Origin: Candidatus Aminicenantes bacterium UBA2199
Lineage (GTDB): Bacteria > Acidobacteriota > Aminicenantia > UBA2199
Direction: 5' to 3'
DNA: 55,649 bases
NCBI GenBank assembly: GCA_002327965.1
Contig: DCVB01000086.1
Coordinates: 1-55,649 of the forward strand
Shown here: positions 47,911 to 55,649 of the stretch, piece after piece
Position numbering within the stretch: position 1 is the first letter of the stretch
Layout: each line of letters begins with the position of its first letter
Made by a program: the position numbers and the translations under genes
The notes under the pieces: generated by a model
The model's input: the letters and a program-made list of their open reading frames with translations, nothing else
Databases searched by the model: none
Told to the model about the DNA's origin: nothing

Positions 47911-49962
47911 ATGAAACACGGCATCGTTTCCCTTTTCATGATCGCGGTCAGCCTGATACTGGTCTGCTCTGCTGCGACTCTTTTGCCGGCCGCAACCGAG
48001 CCGCCGGCCCTGGACAAGAAGAACATGGACCTGGCGGTGCGCCCCGGCGACGACTTCTTCCGTTACGCCAACGGCGCCTGGATCCGCCAACTCGAGATGC
48101 CCGCCGACAAGAGCGAGTACGACGCCTTCGACCAGGTGCGCGAGCAGAACCGCTCCCGGCTGCGCGAGCTCTTCGCGAGCCTCGCCGCCGTTTCCGCCAC
48201 GGCCGCCAAGGGCACGGCGGCGCAGAAGGTCGGCGACTTCTACGCAATGGCCATGGACGAGGCCAGGATCGAATCCCTGGGCTCCACGCCGCTGAACCAT
48301 GATTTCCGCCGCATCGCCGAGGCTGCGACCACCGCTGAAATCCAGGATCTGATCGCGGACTTCCACCGCGAGAATGCCCCCGTGCTGTTCGGCGCCGGCG
48401 TCGAGGTCGACCTGATGAACTCCACGGCCTACGGCTATTACCTGGCCCAGTCCGGGCTGGGCATGCCCGACCGCGATTACTACACCCGCGACGACGCTGA
48501 CGCCCGCAAGCTGCGCGAGCAATACCTGGCCCACGTGACCTCCATGCTGAAGCTGTTGGGTGACACTCCCGAACAGGCCGCCGCCGCCGCAGCGACCGTG
48601 CTGGCCCTGGAAACACGGCTGGCCCGGGCATCCAAGACGCGGGTCGAGATGCGCGACATCCCCGGCCTGTACAACAAAATGACCTTGGCCCAGCTCCAGG
48701 AACTCAGCCCCGGTTTCGACTGGGGCCGCTACCTCAAGAACATCGAGCGCCCCGACATCAAGGACTTCATCGTCACCGCCCCCGGGTTCTTCAAGGAAAT
48801 GGGGCTCATGCTCCGGGAGGTCCCCCTGGCCGAATGGAAGACCTGGCTGCGCTGGCAGGCGCTCAACGCCTATGCCCCCTTCCTGAGCTCGGCCTTCGTC
48901 AACGAGAACTTCAATTTCTTTTCCCGGGCCATGGAGGGAACGCAGGAGATCGAGGAGCGCTGGAAGCGCATGACCTCGCTGACCAGCAACAGCCTCGACC
49001 AGCTGGTCGGCCGGATGTACGTCGAGAAGTATTTCCCGCCCGCCTGCAAGCAGCGCATGAATGAGCTGGCGGCCAACATCAAGAAAGCTTTCGAGGCGCG
49101 CCTGCGCCGGATCTCCTGGATGAGCGAAAAGACCCGCCGGCAAGCCCTGGAAAAGCTCCTGGCCATGCGCATCGAGGTCGGCTATCCCGACAAGTGGGAG
49201 GACTACGGCAAGCTGGAGATCGGCCGCGACTCGCTGCTTGACAACCTGCGCCGCTCCGGGCGCTTCGCGTTTCAAAAGAACCTCGACCAGCTCGGCAAGC
49301 CGGTGGACGCGACCAAGTGGGACATGGCGCCGCAGATCGTCAATGCCGGTTACAATCCGGTGTACAACAAGATGATCTTCCCGGCCGGCATCCTGCAGCC
49401 CCCGTTCTTTTTCGCCGAAGCCGACGACGCGGTCAACTACGGCGCCATCGGCATGGCCATCGGCCACGAAATGAGCCACGGCTTCGACGACCAGGGGCGC
49501 TGGTTCGACAAGGACGGCAACATGCGCGACTGGTGGACCCCGGAGGACAGCGAGAAGTTCAAGCGCCAGACCAAACTGCTGGTCGAGCAGTACGGCGCCT
49601 TTACGACCGAGGACGGCGTGCACGTCAACGGCGAGCTCAGCCTGGGCGAGAATATCGCCGATTACGCCGGCTTGACCATGTCCCTGGCCGGCTATCACCT
49701 CTCGCTGCAGGGCAAGAAAGCGCCCAGGGCCATCGACGGCTTCAGCGGCGACCAGCGCTTCTTCCTCTCGTTCGCCCAGGTGTGGCGCGGCAAGATCCGC
49801 CCCGAGGCGCTGAAAAAAAAGATCCAGGAGGACGTCCACCCCTGGGGCGAGTTCCGCGTCAACGGCGCCCCCTTCAACGTCCCCGGGTTCTACAAGGCCT
49901 TCGACATCCAGCCCGGCGACAAGCTCTACCGCGCCCCCGAGCAGTGCCCGAGCATCTGGTAA
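47911..49962 (+). CDS. exported M13-family metallopeptidase (PepO/neprilysin-like)
   Basis: 683 residues from the ATG at 47911 (AAGGAGA upstream). Signal peptide MKHGIVSLFMIAVSLILVCS. M13 start PGDDFFRYANGAWI; zinc site GHEMSHGFDDQGRWFDKDGN (about residue 518) with the second-site GENIADYAGL (third ligand Glu, proton donor region Asp); the substrate-backbone motif NAGYNPVYNKMIFPAGILQ precedes; the C-terminal end is QCPSIW, close to the family-typical CxxW. All catalytic residues are kept. It should hydrolyse oligopeptides in the periplasm. It is a free-standing gene with a hairpin upstream. Confidence 0.93.
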   Translation: MKHGIVSLFMIAVSLILVCSAATLLPAATEPPALDKKNMDLAVRPGDDFFRYANGAWIRQLEMPADKSEYDAFDQVREQNRSRLRELFASLAAVSATAAKGTAAQKVGDFYAMAMDEARIESLGSTPLNHDFRRIAEAATTAEIQDLIADFHRENAPVLFGAGVEVDLMNSTAYGYYLAQSGLGMPDRDYYTRDDADARKLREQYLAHVTSMLKLLGDTPEQAAAAAATVLALETRLARASKTRVEMRDIPGLYNKMTLAQLQELSPGFDWGRYLKNIERPDIKDFIVTAPGFFKEMGLMLREVPLAEWKTWLRWQALNAYAPFLSSAFVNENFNFFSRAMEGTQEIEERWKRMTSLTSNSLDQLVGRMYVEKYFPPACKQRMNELAANIKKAFEARLRRISWMSEKTRRQALEKLLAMRIEVGYPDKWEDYGKLEIGRDSLLDNLRRSGRFAFQKNLDQLGKPVDATKWDMAPQIVNAGYNPVYNKMIFPAGILQPPFFFAEADDAVNYGAIGMAIGHEMSHGFDDQGRWFDKDGNMRDWWTPEDSEKFKRQTKLLVEQYGAFTTEDGVHVNGELSLGENIADYAGLTMSLAGYHLSLQGKKAPRAIDGFSGDQRFFLSFAQVWRGKIRPEALKKKIQEDVHPWGEFRVNGAPFNVPGFYKAFDIQPGDKLYRAPEQCPSIW

Positions 49963-49985
49963 TACATCCTATGGGATCATAATAG

Positions 49986-50005
49986 GGGCGGCGCAACTGC
50001 CGCCC
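49986..50005 (+). terminator. hairpin after the M13 peptidase gene
   Basis: GGGCGGC (49986-49992), loop GCAACT, GCCGCCC (49999-50005). It lies 24 bases after the stop. The tail is GC-rich, with a TTTT only about 17 bases on, so termination is probable but not certain. Confidence 0.55.
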
Positions 50006-50078
50006 GGCCTTACCTGCCGTTTTGAAATGTAGCTTTATCTCTATTGTCGGCCATGCTCAACCGATATATAAATAAAGC

Positions 50079-50780
50079 ATGGAAAATGAAAAAAAGGCTC
50101 CCGCCATTGATCGCAAGCAACTGACCTGCAAGGTCATCCTGCGCTTCGGCATGGCCGGCCCGCTGCTGGCGGCCATCTTCTTCCTGCCCGCCGGCACGCT
50201 GGACTACTGGCAGGCCTGGGCCTACATGGCCGTGCTCCTCATTCCCATGGGCTGGGTCCTGGCCCATTACCTCAGAAAAGATCCCGAGCTCCTCGAGCGC
50301 CGCATGCGCACGTTGGAAAAGGAAAAGCGGCAGCGGGCCATCATCTTCCTCTCCTACCCCGTCTTCATTGCCGCCTTCCTGCTGCCCGGATTCGACCGGC
50401 GCTGCGCCTGGTCCCGGGTCCCGGTCTGGCTGGTCCTGCTGGCCGACCTCGTGGTGCTGGCCGGCTATCTCCTGTTCGTCCGCGTCATGAAGGAAAACCG
50501 TTTCCTCTCGCGGATCGTGGAGGTGGACGCGAAACAGAAGGTCATCGATACCGGACCCTATGCCGTGGTGCGCCATCCCATGTATGCCGGGATACTGCCG
50601 CTGTACCTGTTCAGCCCGCTGGCCCTGGGATCGTTCTGGGCCCTGATCCCGGCCGCTTTTCTGCCGCCGATCATCATCGCCCGCATCTTCAACGAGGAGA
50701 AAGTGCTGTGCCGCGAACTGCCGGGATACGCCGACTACATGCGGCGGGTAAGACACCGCCTGATCCCCGGGATCTGGTAA
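50079..50780 (+). CDS. isoprenylcysteine carboxyl methyltransferase (ICMT) family membrane protein
   Basis: 233 residues, with about five helices. KENRFLSRIVEVDAKQKVI and DTGPYAVVRHPMYAGILPLYL carry the family's G-P-Y-x-x-V-R-H-P-x-Y-x-G motif; EEKVLCRELPGYADYMRRV follows (E..L..E-Y-x-x-Y-x-x-R-V). These are the SAM-contact and catalytic regions of ICMT/PEMT-type enzymes. Bacterial members have varied or unknown substrates (lipids, small amines); prenylated Cys is unlikely. It lies 91 bases ahead of the next peptidase gene. Confidence 0.85.
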   Translation: MENEKKAPAIDRKQLTCKVILRFGMAGPLLAAIFFLPAGTLDYWQAWAYMAVLLIPMGWVLAHYLRKDPELLERRMRTLEKEKRQRAIIFLSYPVFIAAFLLPGFDRRCAWSRVPVWLVLLADLVVLAGYLLFVRVMKENRFLSRIVEVDAKQKVIDTGPYAVVRHPMYAGILPLYLFSPLALGSFWALIPAAFLPPIIIARIFNEEKVLCRELPGYADYMRRVRHRLIPGIW

Positions 50781-50870
50781 GAGGGGAAACCGGCCACGCA
50801 TCCATGCTTGCCAAAAGAAGTCCTTTCTGTTAGGTTCAGGCAGTCGGACCGATTTTCCCGGAGGTGTCCC

Positions 50871-52898
50871 ATGAAAAAGCTCTTTGTGCTTGCGCTGGCC
50901 CTCGCCCTGGCGGCCGGGCTCGCCGCCCAGGCGCCGGCCCGCTACATCGACGACGCCGCGGCGCAGAAGGTGAAGGCCGAGCTGCTGCAGAAATTCGGCG
51001 CCAACGAAAAATTCCGCGTCGAGCGGGGCGTCGAGCAGGTCGCCGGGCTGTGGCTCGAGAGCGACGGCGGCCCCGACGGGTTCGCCGCCTTCTGCAGGGA
51101 GAATTTCGTCGCCTCCGGGGCGCCCCAGGAAGCGCTGTTCAAGAAGCTGGAGTTCTACAGCGAGGTCATCGGCGGCCATTTCGGCGAGATGTCCATGGAC
51201 AAGGACCAGCCGGTCGACCTGGACTGGGGCGAGATCTCGCCGCTGGACATCGCCATGAACGGCTTCGATCCCGCCGCCCATGTCTCCGACGACATGTTCA
51301 AGAACAAGACAGCCTTCATCTCGCTGCTGAACTTCCCCGTCTACACACTGGAGGAAAAGACCGCCCAGGGCGCGGGCTGGGACCGCCTGCAGTGGGCCTA
51401 CGCGCGCACCGCCGGCAGCAACACAACCCGCCTGCCCGCCGCCGTGAGCCAGGAGATCTCCACGCGCATGGCCGCCGCCGGCCGCTACATCTCCGACTAC
51501 AACATTTTCATGGGCAGCATCCTGGGCCCCGACAACCTGCCGCTGTTCCCCGCCGACATGAAGCTGCTCTGCCATTGGGGGCTGCGGGACGAGCTCAAGG
51601 CGCGCTATGCCGAACCGGGCGCGCTGGTCAAGCAGCACGCCATCTACCGCATCATGGAGCGCATCATCCGCCAGGAGATCCCCGAGGTAATGGTCAACTC
51701 CGGGCGCTACCAATGGAACCCGTTCAGCAACGCCGTCTTCGACCAGGGCCAGCCCGTCGAGACCGTGGCCGAGCCCAATACCCGCTACAAGACTTTCCTG
51801 GACACCTTCCAGGCCATGCGACGTATCGACCCCTACAGCCCGCTTTACCCCGACCATATCCGCCGCAGCTTCGAGGTCGGGCGCGAGATCCCCGAGAAGG
51901 ACGTGGAGGCCATGTTCCGGGAACTGCTCTCCTCGCCGCAGGTCAGGAAGGTGGCCGACCTGATCCGCCGGCGCCTGGGGCGCAAGCTGCAGCCTTTCGA
52001 CATCTGGTACCCCGGGCTGCGCACCGGCGCCGAGCTCCCCGAGGAGGAGCTCGACCGCATCGTCAGGGAAAGATATCCCGATGCCGCCGCCTTGGAGAAG
52101 GACCTGCCGAACATCCTGACCCGCCTCGGCTTCAGCCCGGAACGCGCCGCCTATGTCGCCGCCCGCGTGCAGGTCGACCCGGCGCGCGGCTCGGGCCACA
52201 ACGCCCAGGCCCAGTCGCGCAAATTCAAATCGCGGCTGCGCACGCGCGTCCCCGCCGGCGGCATGAATTACAAGGGCTACAACATCGCCCTGCACGAGTT
52301 CGGCCACGCGGTGGAGAACGTCCTCGACCTGCACCTCATCGACCGCTATTCGCTGGCCGGCGTGCCCAACGGCGCCGTCACCGAGGCCTTCGCATTCATC
52401 TTCCAGGAGCGCGACCTGGAGATGCTCGATGTCCGCGAGCCGGACCCGCGCCAGCGCGAGCTGAAGGTTCTGGACACGTTCTGGGGCGCCTACGAGATCA
52501 TGGGCGTCTCGCTGGTGGACATGCAGGCCTGGCACTGGCTCTACGACCACCCGCAGGCGACCCCCGCCGAGCTGAAGCAGGCGGTCATCGCCATCGCCAA
52601 AAAGGTTTGGAACCGGTATTACGCGCCGGTCTTCGGCGTCCGCGACCAGGAGATCCTCGCCATCTACTCGCACATGATCGACTATACCCTGTACCTGCCG
52701 CACTACGCGCTGGGCAACGTCATCCAGTTCCAGCTCGAGGACTTCCTCAAGGACAAGGTGCTGGGGCCGGAGATGGAGCGCATGTGCGCCGCCGGCAACA
52801 TCACGCCCACGGAGTGGATGAAGAATGCGGTGGGAACGGGGATCTCGGTCAAGCCGCTGCTGAAGGCGGTGGACCGGGCGTTGAAACTGGCCAGGTGA
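50871..52898 (+). CDS. exported HEXXH metallopeptidase (gluzincin-like, M3-like)
   Basis: 675 residues from the ATG at 50871 (GGAGGTG before it). Signal peptide MKKLFVLALALALAAGLAAQA. The zinc site is IALHEFGHAVENVLDLH (about residue 475), and GAVTEAFAFIFQERDLEML (Glu near residue 505) supplies a third ligand as in gluzincins. The layout resembles M3 enzymes, but the rest (for example GMNYKGYN, WHWLYDHPQATP) does not match Dcp, PepF or M49 patterns I know. I call it a gluzincin of uncertain family. It probably digests peptides outside the cytoplasm. The C-terminal end lies next to the large repeat block at 52907. Confidence 0.78.
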   Translation: MKKLFVLALALALAAGLAAQAPARYIDDAAAQKVKAELLQKFGANEKFRVERGVEQVAGLWLESDGGPDGFAAFCRENFVASGAPQEALFKKLEFYSEVIGGHFGEMSMDKDQPVDLDWGEISPLDIAMNGFDPAAHVSDDMFKNKTAFISLLNFPVYTLEEKTAQGAGWDRLQWAYARTAGSNTTRLPAAVSQEISTRMAAAGRYISDYNIFMGSILGPDNLPLFPADMKLLCHWGLRDELKARYAEPGALVKQHAIYRIMERIIRQEIPEVMVNSGRYQWNPFSNAVFDQGQPVETVAEPNTRYKTFLDTFQAMRRIDPYSPLYPDHIRRSFEVGREIPEKDVEAMFRELLSSPQVRKVADLIRRRLGRKLQPFDIWYPGLRTGAELPEEELDRIVRERYPDAAALEKDLPNILTRLGFSPERAAYVAARVQVDPARGSGHNAQAQSRKFKSRLRTRVPAGGMNYKGYNIALHEFGHAVENVLDLHLIDRYSLAGVPNGAVTEAFAFIFQERDLEMLDVREPDPRQRELKVLDTFWGAYEIMGVSLVDMQAWHWLYDHPQATPAELKQAVIAIAKKVWNRYYAPVFGVRDQEILAIYSHMIDYTLYLPHYALGNVIQFQLEDFLKDKVLGPEMERMCAAGNITPTEWMKNAVGTGISVKPLLKAVDRALKLAR

Positions 52899-52906
52899 AC
52901 GAAAAA

Positions 52907-52990
52907 GTTCGATGTTCGAAGTTCGATGTTCGAAGTTCCATGTTCCACGTTCCATGTTCCAAGTTCCACGTTCCAAGTTCCACGTTTGAC
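52907..52990. repeat. GTTCNAN heptamer array, 12 units
   Basis: Twelve heptamers in perfect register: GTTCGAT, GTTCGAA, GTTCGAT, GTTCGAA, GTTCCAT, GTTCCAC, GTTCCAT, GTTCCAA, GTTCCAC, GTTCCAA, GTTCCAC, GTTTGAC. The last base rotates among T, A and C. It begins just after the stop at 52898. It opens a 570-base gap without a gene. Confidence 0.9.
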
Positions 52991-53007
52991 TGAGAAGAAA
53001 GGCAAGA

Positions 53008-53106
53008 AGGTTGAAGGGTTAAAGAGTTCAAGAGTTGATGGGTTCAGCCATTGTCAGATCAATGGCTGTTAACCCGTCAACCCTTTCACACTTCTACCCG
53101 TCAACA
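53008..53106. repeat. octamer-built hairpin element, second copy
   Basis: Left octamers: GGGTTAAA (53016-53023), GAGTTCAA, GAGTTGAT, GGGTTCAG. Right octamers: AACCCGTC (53071-53078), AACCCTTT, CACACTTC, TACCCGTC. The tip is a perfect 9-bp stem, CAGCCATTG (53045-53053) with CAATGGCTG (53060-53068), loop TCAGAT. The plan matches the element at 16432-16534. Confidence 0.8.
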
Positions 53107-53123
53107 AGTGCTTGCTCTGGGTT

Positions 53124-53190
53124 TTGGTCATTGGAATTTTGAATTTGGGATTTATTTGGAATTTGGAGCTTGGGATTTGGAATTTAAGTC
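53124..53190. repeat. TTGGAAT heptamer element, 4 + 4 units, second copy
   Basis: Four heptamers (53124-53151), break TTAT, four heptamers (53156-53183), then TTAAGTC. Only single-base changes separate it from 14525-14591. Flanking bases are partly alike too (CTTGC upstream, CTT downstream). Confidence 0.9.
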
Positions 53191-53211
53191 TTACGGTTGC
53201 TTCTTCTCTTC

Positions 53212-53247
53212 CCGTCAACCGTAAACCGTCCGCCGTCAACCGATTTC
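53212..53247. repeat. CCGTNNN heptamer quartet, third copy
   Basis: CCGTCAA, CCGTAAA, CCGTCCG, CCGTCAA, then CCGATTTCA. It is preceded by CTCTTC like the quartet at 14447. Confidence 0.85.
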
Positions 53248-53291
53248 AATAACTGTCTTTGTCCCAGAATTTCATTCTGATCTCTTGCAAA

Positions 53292-53315
53292 CACTATCAC
53301 TAACACTAACACTGT
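53292..53315. repeat. CACTAA hexamer quartet
   Basis: CACTAT, CACTAA, CACTAA, CACTGT: four hexamers in register. Confidence 0.75.
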
Positions 53316-53333
53316 TGCTTTTCGACCCTCTTG

Positions 53334-53363
53334 CTGACACTGTCACTGACACTGACACTGTCC
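53334..53363. repeat. CTGACA hexamer run, 5 units
   Basis: CTGACA, CTGTCA, CTGACA, CTGACA, CTGTCC in register. The rest of the gap to 53472 has an AT-rich stretch (53380-53450) that may hold the promoter of the next gene, and AAGGAG before its ATG. Confidence 0.75.
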
Positions 53364-53472
53364 CCCCCTGAATCCTCTAAACCTTTGGGTTTATTTTGAG
53401 GAATCATACTCAAGAACAGTTATTTATTCCGCGTTTCATGCGTATTGTGGTTGTGAACGCAAGGAGACGCCA

Positions 53473-53892
53473 ATGAGCGAAAGAATGACCGTCGGTCAGG
53501 CCGACACGATGTCCGCCGAGGCATGGACCAGCCCGGCGCCGGTCAGCGTCCAGCCCTGGGAGCTGGAGGACCTGGAAACGGGAAGATCTTCGTGGTCCGC
53601 TCCCCGGGACGAAAGGTCCATGGAAACGATCATGGAGACACTGGTATCCGCCTACCTGGCCGCCAACCTGAGCATCCAGTGCACCCCCCTGAAGGAATTC
53701 ATGGACGATTTCGAGAAGCGCATCCTGCGCGCCTGCCTGACCCTGACCCAGGGCCACCAGCGCAATGCCGCCGCCATCCTCGGAATCAAGTACACGGCCC
53801 TGTTCGAAAAAATGCGCAAGCACTGCATCAACGGCCGGCAGATGAAGCTGGTGCGCCGGCTGCGCGAGCCGCGGCAAGCAGCGGAGAAGTGA
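53473..53892 (+). CDS. Fis-type helix-turn-helix protein
   Basis: 139 residues. The first ~70 residues are low-order and acidic. The end carries a Fis/NtrC-type DNA-binding domain: FEKRILRACLTLTQGHQRNAAAILGIKYTALFEKMRKHC, split into helix A (FEKRILRACLTLTQG), turn (HQRNAAAILG) and recognition helix (KYTALFEKMRKH). There is no AAA+ or receiver domain, so it is not a sigma-54 activator. It may be a nucleoid or local regulator. AAGGAG lies before the ATG. Its stop shares four bases with the GTG start of the next gene (GTGA, 53889). Confidence 0.82.
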   Translation: MSERMTVGQADTMSAEAWTSPAPVSVQPWELEDLETGRSSWSAPRDERSMETIMETLVSAYLAANLSIQCTPLKEFMDDFEKRILRACLTLTQGHQRNAAAILGIKYTALFEKMRKHCINGRQMKLVRRLREPRQAAEK

Positions 53893-54608
53893 GACCCGGC
53901 CAGGGCAATTCCGGCCGGATCCTGATCCTGAAGAACCACCCCGATGAAGGGATCGGGCTTTATGGCCGCCGGCTCCGCCGGCTCGGCATCGCCCATGCCA
54001 CCGTGCAGGTCCATGCCGGCGAGACCATCCCGCCCCTGGAGAGTTGCGACGCCATCATCATCGGCGGCACGCCGGTTTCGGCCAACGGCGACCGCTATCA
54101 CGACTTCCTCATGGAAGAGGCCCGCTACCTGAAAACAGCCCTCGACCTGGAGAAACCCATCCTGGGCATCTGTTCCGGCGCCCGGCTGCTGGCCCGACTG
54201 CTGGGGGCCGAGGTCAGAAAAAGCCCGACCGCCCTGGTCGGCGCCTTCCCGGTGCGCCTGACGGCGGCCGGCCACAGCGATCCGCTGTTCCAGGGGTTTC
54301 CCAAGATCTTCCCCGCCTTTCTGTGGCAATTGGACACGATCGACATCCCTCCCTGGGGGCTGCGGCTAGCCAGCGGCTGGGAATCCCCCAACCAGGGCTT
54401 TCGCATGGGGAGCGCTATTGGGCTGCACTTCCACCTGGAATTCACCACCGAGGATTCCCGGGGTTTGGTCGGGGTCTTCAAGGGCCTGCTGCGGGAAGGG
54501 GTTGAAAACAGGCCGCGCATCGTTCGCGAGAACATCGAGCACGAAGCCCGGATGGCCGAACTGGCGGATCGCCTGCTCGACAATTTCCTGGCCGCGGCGG
54601 ATCGGTAA
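53889..54608 (+). CDS. class I glutamine amidotransferase-like protein
   Basis: 239 residues from a GTG at 53889; earlier in-frame starts lie inside the Fis-type gene. The fold is a GMP-synthase-like GATase: ILILKNHPDEGIGLY, CDAIIIGGTPVSANGD, the nucleophile elbow ILGICSGARLLARLLGAEV (Cys) and GLHFHLEFTTED (His and Glu). Usually the elbow is G-x-C-x-G; here it is G-I-C-S-G. No synthetase domain is joined. Coupling to a regulator is unusual. It could use glutamine as ammonia source or hydrolyse gamma-glutamyl compounds. Confidence 0.85.
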   Translation: MRPGQGNSGRILILKNHPDEGIGLYGRRLRRLGIAHATVQVHAGETIPPLESCDAIIIGGTPVSANGDRYHDFLMEEARYLKTALDLEKPILGICSGARLLARLLGAEVRKSPTALVGAFPVRLTAAGHSDPLFQGFPKIFPAFLWQLDTIDIPPWGLRLASGWESPNQGFRMGSAIGLHFHLEFTTEDSRGLVGVFKGLLREGVENRPRIVRENIEHEARMAELADRLLDNFLAAADR

Positions 54609-54840
54609 TCCATGTCCCAAAACCGATATCATCCACGGGCTGCAGCCGGGAAAGGCCGATTGAACGGCAGCCGCCGCGGCGATCGTCCCCCCAGGCTTCG
54701 GTTGGATCTATTCCTGATTCAATTCGTTGGATCTCAGTTATATATATATTGATCATTCGTGGACGCATGGCCCGGATCCTTGCCGTTTCGGGCAGCGGCG
54801 GTAGCTTGCCGCGATTCCAATGGAATGAAGGGAGGGGGAA

Positions 54841-54897
54841 ATGAAAAAAATCGCGTTTTTGATCCTGCTGACTATTTTGCTGCTCTGCTGGAGTTGA
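54841..54897 (+). CDS. 18-residue hydrophobic small open frame
   Basis: MKKIAFLILLTILLLCWS, preceded by a strong GGGAGGGGG site. It reads like a signal peptide or lipobox start cut off by TGA. It could be a tiny membrane peptide or the broken start of a lost gene. The gap from 54609 to 54960 otherwise shows only a TATATATATA tract near 54740, a possible promoter. Confidence 0.4.
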   Translation: MKKIAFLILLTILLLCWS

Positions 54898-54960
54898 GCG
54901 GCGGCAACCGCGGCCTGGACTTTTTCTTAACCGCGAACGTAGAATGATCAGGGAGATATC

Positions 54961-55649
54961 ATGAAAAGAACTTTTGTTTTCGCCGTTTTCCTCGTTTTAT
55001 CGGCGCTTGGCAACGCGGTTGAGGGAAAGATTCCCAGGCTGGATGGTCCCTGCCTGGGGCAGGCGCTTCCGGGGATGGAACCGCAAGTCTTCGCCCCGGG
55101 GATCGTCTCCACCGAGCTTAATACCCGCGACATCGCCATCACCCCAGACGGCAGGGAGATCTATTTCTGCGTGAATGCCGCCGGCTTCACGTTTTCCACC
55201 ATCATGGTCACGCGGCTGCGGGACGGCGCCTGGACCGAGCCTGAGGTGATGGAGCACATGGAAGACCCGCGCTGGAAAAACGCCGAGCCCTGCATTTCCG
55301 CCGACGGCAAGCGCTTCTTCTTTTTTTCCAACCGCCCCGACCCGGGCAAGGAGAAGGTCGACGAGGACATCTGGGTGATGGAGCGCGAGGGCGACGACTG
55401 GGGCGAGCCGCGCAACCTCGGCCTGCCGGTGTCCTCCGATGCCCCGGAGTTTTTCCCCTCGCTCACCCGCGACGGCACACTTTACTTCACCCGCCGCGAG
55501 GAGTCAGGCGTAGAGCGCATCTTCCGTTCGCGCCTGAAGGACGGGAAGTACCAGGAACCGGAAAAGCTGCCGCCGCAGGTCAACTCCGGACAGACGTGCT
55601 ACAACGCCTTCGTCGCCCCCGACGAGAGTTTCATCATCATCCCGACCTA
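54961..55649 (+). CDS. PD40/TolB-like beta-propeller protein, 3' cut by window edge
   Basis: 229 residues so far. A signal peptide (MKRTFVFAVFLVLSALGNA) is followed by PD40 blades: RDIAITPDGREIYFCVN, EPCISADGKRFFFFSNRPD, EDIWVMEREGDDWGEPRNLG and FFPSLTRDGTLYFTRREES. The S/T-x-D-G-x-x-x-Y/F-F-x-S/N-R pattern per blade is that of PD40 proteins. AGGGAGA lies before the ATG. The frame is still open at base 55649. Exported, probably periplasmic or surface; function unknown. Confidence 0.88.
   Translation, partial: MKRTFVFAVFLVLSALGNAVEGKIPRLDGPCLGQALPGMEPQVFAPGIVSTELNTRDIAITPDGREIYFCVNAAGFTFSTIMVTRLRDGAWTEPEVMEHMEDPRWKNAEPCISADGKRFFFFSNRPDPGKEKVDEDIWVMEREGDDWGEPRNLGLPVSSDAPEFFPSLTRDGTLYFTRREESGVERIFRSRLKDGKYQEPEKLPPQVNSGQTCYNAFVAPDESFIIIPT

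Noticed and set aside
50010..52976. 988-residue open frame on the minus strand
   Set aside because: It is the mirror of the real peptidase and ICMT genes on the plus strand. Its first residues (RGTWNMERGTWN type) come from the heptamer array, and it has no domain.
52907..52990. CRISPR array
   Set aside because: Units are 7 bp without spacers; no cas genes are near.

Overview
The window is about 55.6 kb of high-GC bacterial DNA with dense, often overlapping genes. TonB-dependent and beta-barrel outer-membrane proteins, Sec signal peptides and a polysaccharide-ligase locus point to a Gram-negative cell. The metal/Fe-S carrier cluster, the many exported metallopeptidases and the intergenic short-repeat style fit an anaerobic, protein-degrading bacterium of the Acidobacteriota/Aminicenantota kind. 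That placement is inference; there is no rRNA marker in the window.

Layout, left to right. (1) Bases 2-6445 (+) hold an ORP/NifX-like cluster: three dinitrogenase-iron-molybdenum-cofactor-like (DiNase) proteins, one cut by the window edge, two DUF5320 proteins, two ferredoxin-MinD ATPases, FmdB, Mrp, a DUF89 remnant and an MBL-fold hydrolase. (2) Bases 6532-14361 (+) are a metal-uptake island: a strong promoter placed for a near-leaderless small membrane protein, an outer-membrane barrel, a ZnuA-like binding protein, a ZnuB-like permease with no ATPase of its own, a TonB-dependent receptor behind a perfect palindrome, and an ECF transporter (S, T and A components) with a methyltransferase inside it. 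(3) Bases 14764-21584 carry a C69 dipeptidase, an outer-membrane barrel, an M3 peptidase and two flavodoxin-fold reductases. (4) Bases 21613-29112 (-) are a tightly coupled cassette: a giant secreted protein with both a subtilisin (S8) and a gingipain-type (C25) protease domain, then a PqqD-like protein, a radical SAM/SPASM enzyme, a 60-residue Cys-containing candidate precursor peptide and an HPr-kinase-like protein. It looks like a RiPP (ribosomally made, modified peptide) locus. (5) Bases 29310-43089 (-) are a surface-polysaccharide locus: ABC exporter, two radical SAM enzymes, PaaK-like adenylating enzyme, pyruvyltransferase, methyltransferase, two glycosyltransferases, initiating sugar transferase and O-antigen ligase. 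(6) Bases 43311-55649 (+) hold PepF, a DUF5916 barrel, an M13 peptidase, an ICMT-family methyltransferase, another HEXXH peptidase, a Fis-type regulator overlapping a class I glutamine amidotransferase, and a cut-off PD40 propeller protein.

The two most unusual things are the RiPP-like cassette tied to a double protease, and a set of intergenic elements built from short units (6, 7 or 8 bp), most often four at a time. They are at 14351-14646, 16432-16534 and 52907-53363. The same architecture (four heptamers, a 4-base break, four heptamers, then TTAAGTC) recurs at two sites about 38.6 kb apart. No rRNA, tRNA, CRISPR array, insertion sequence or phage gene was recognised.
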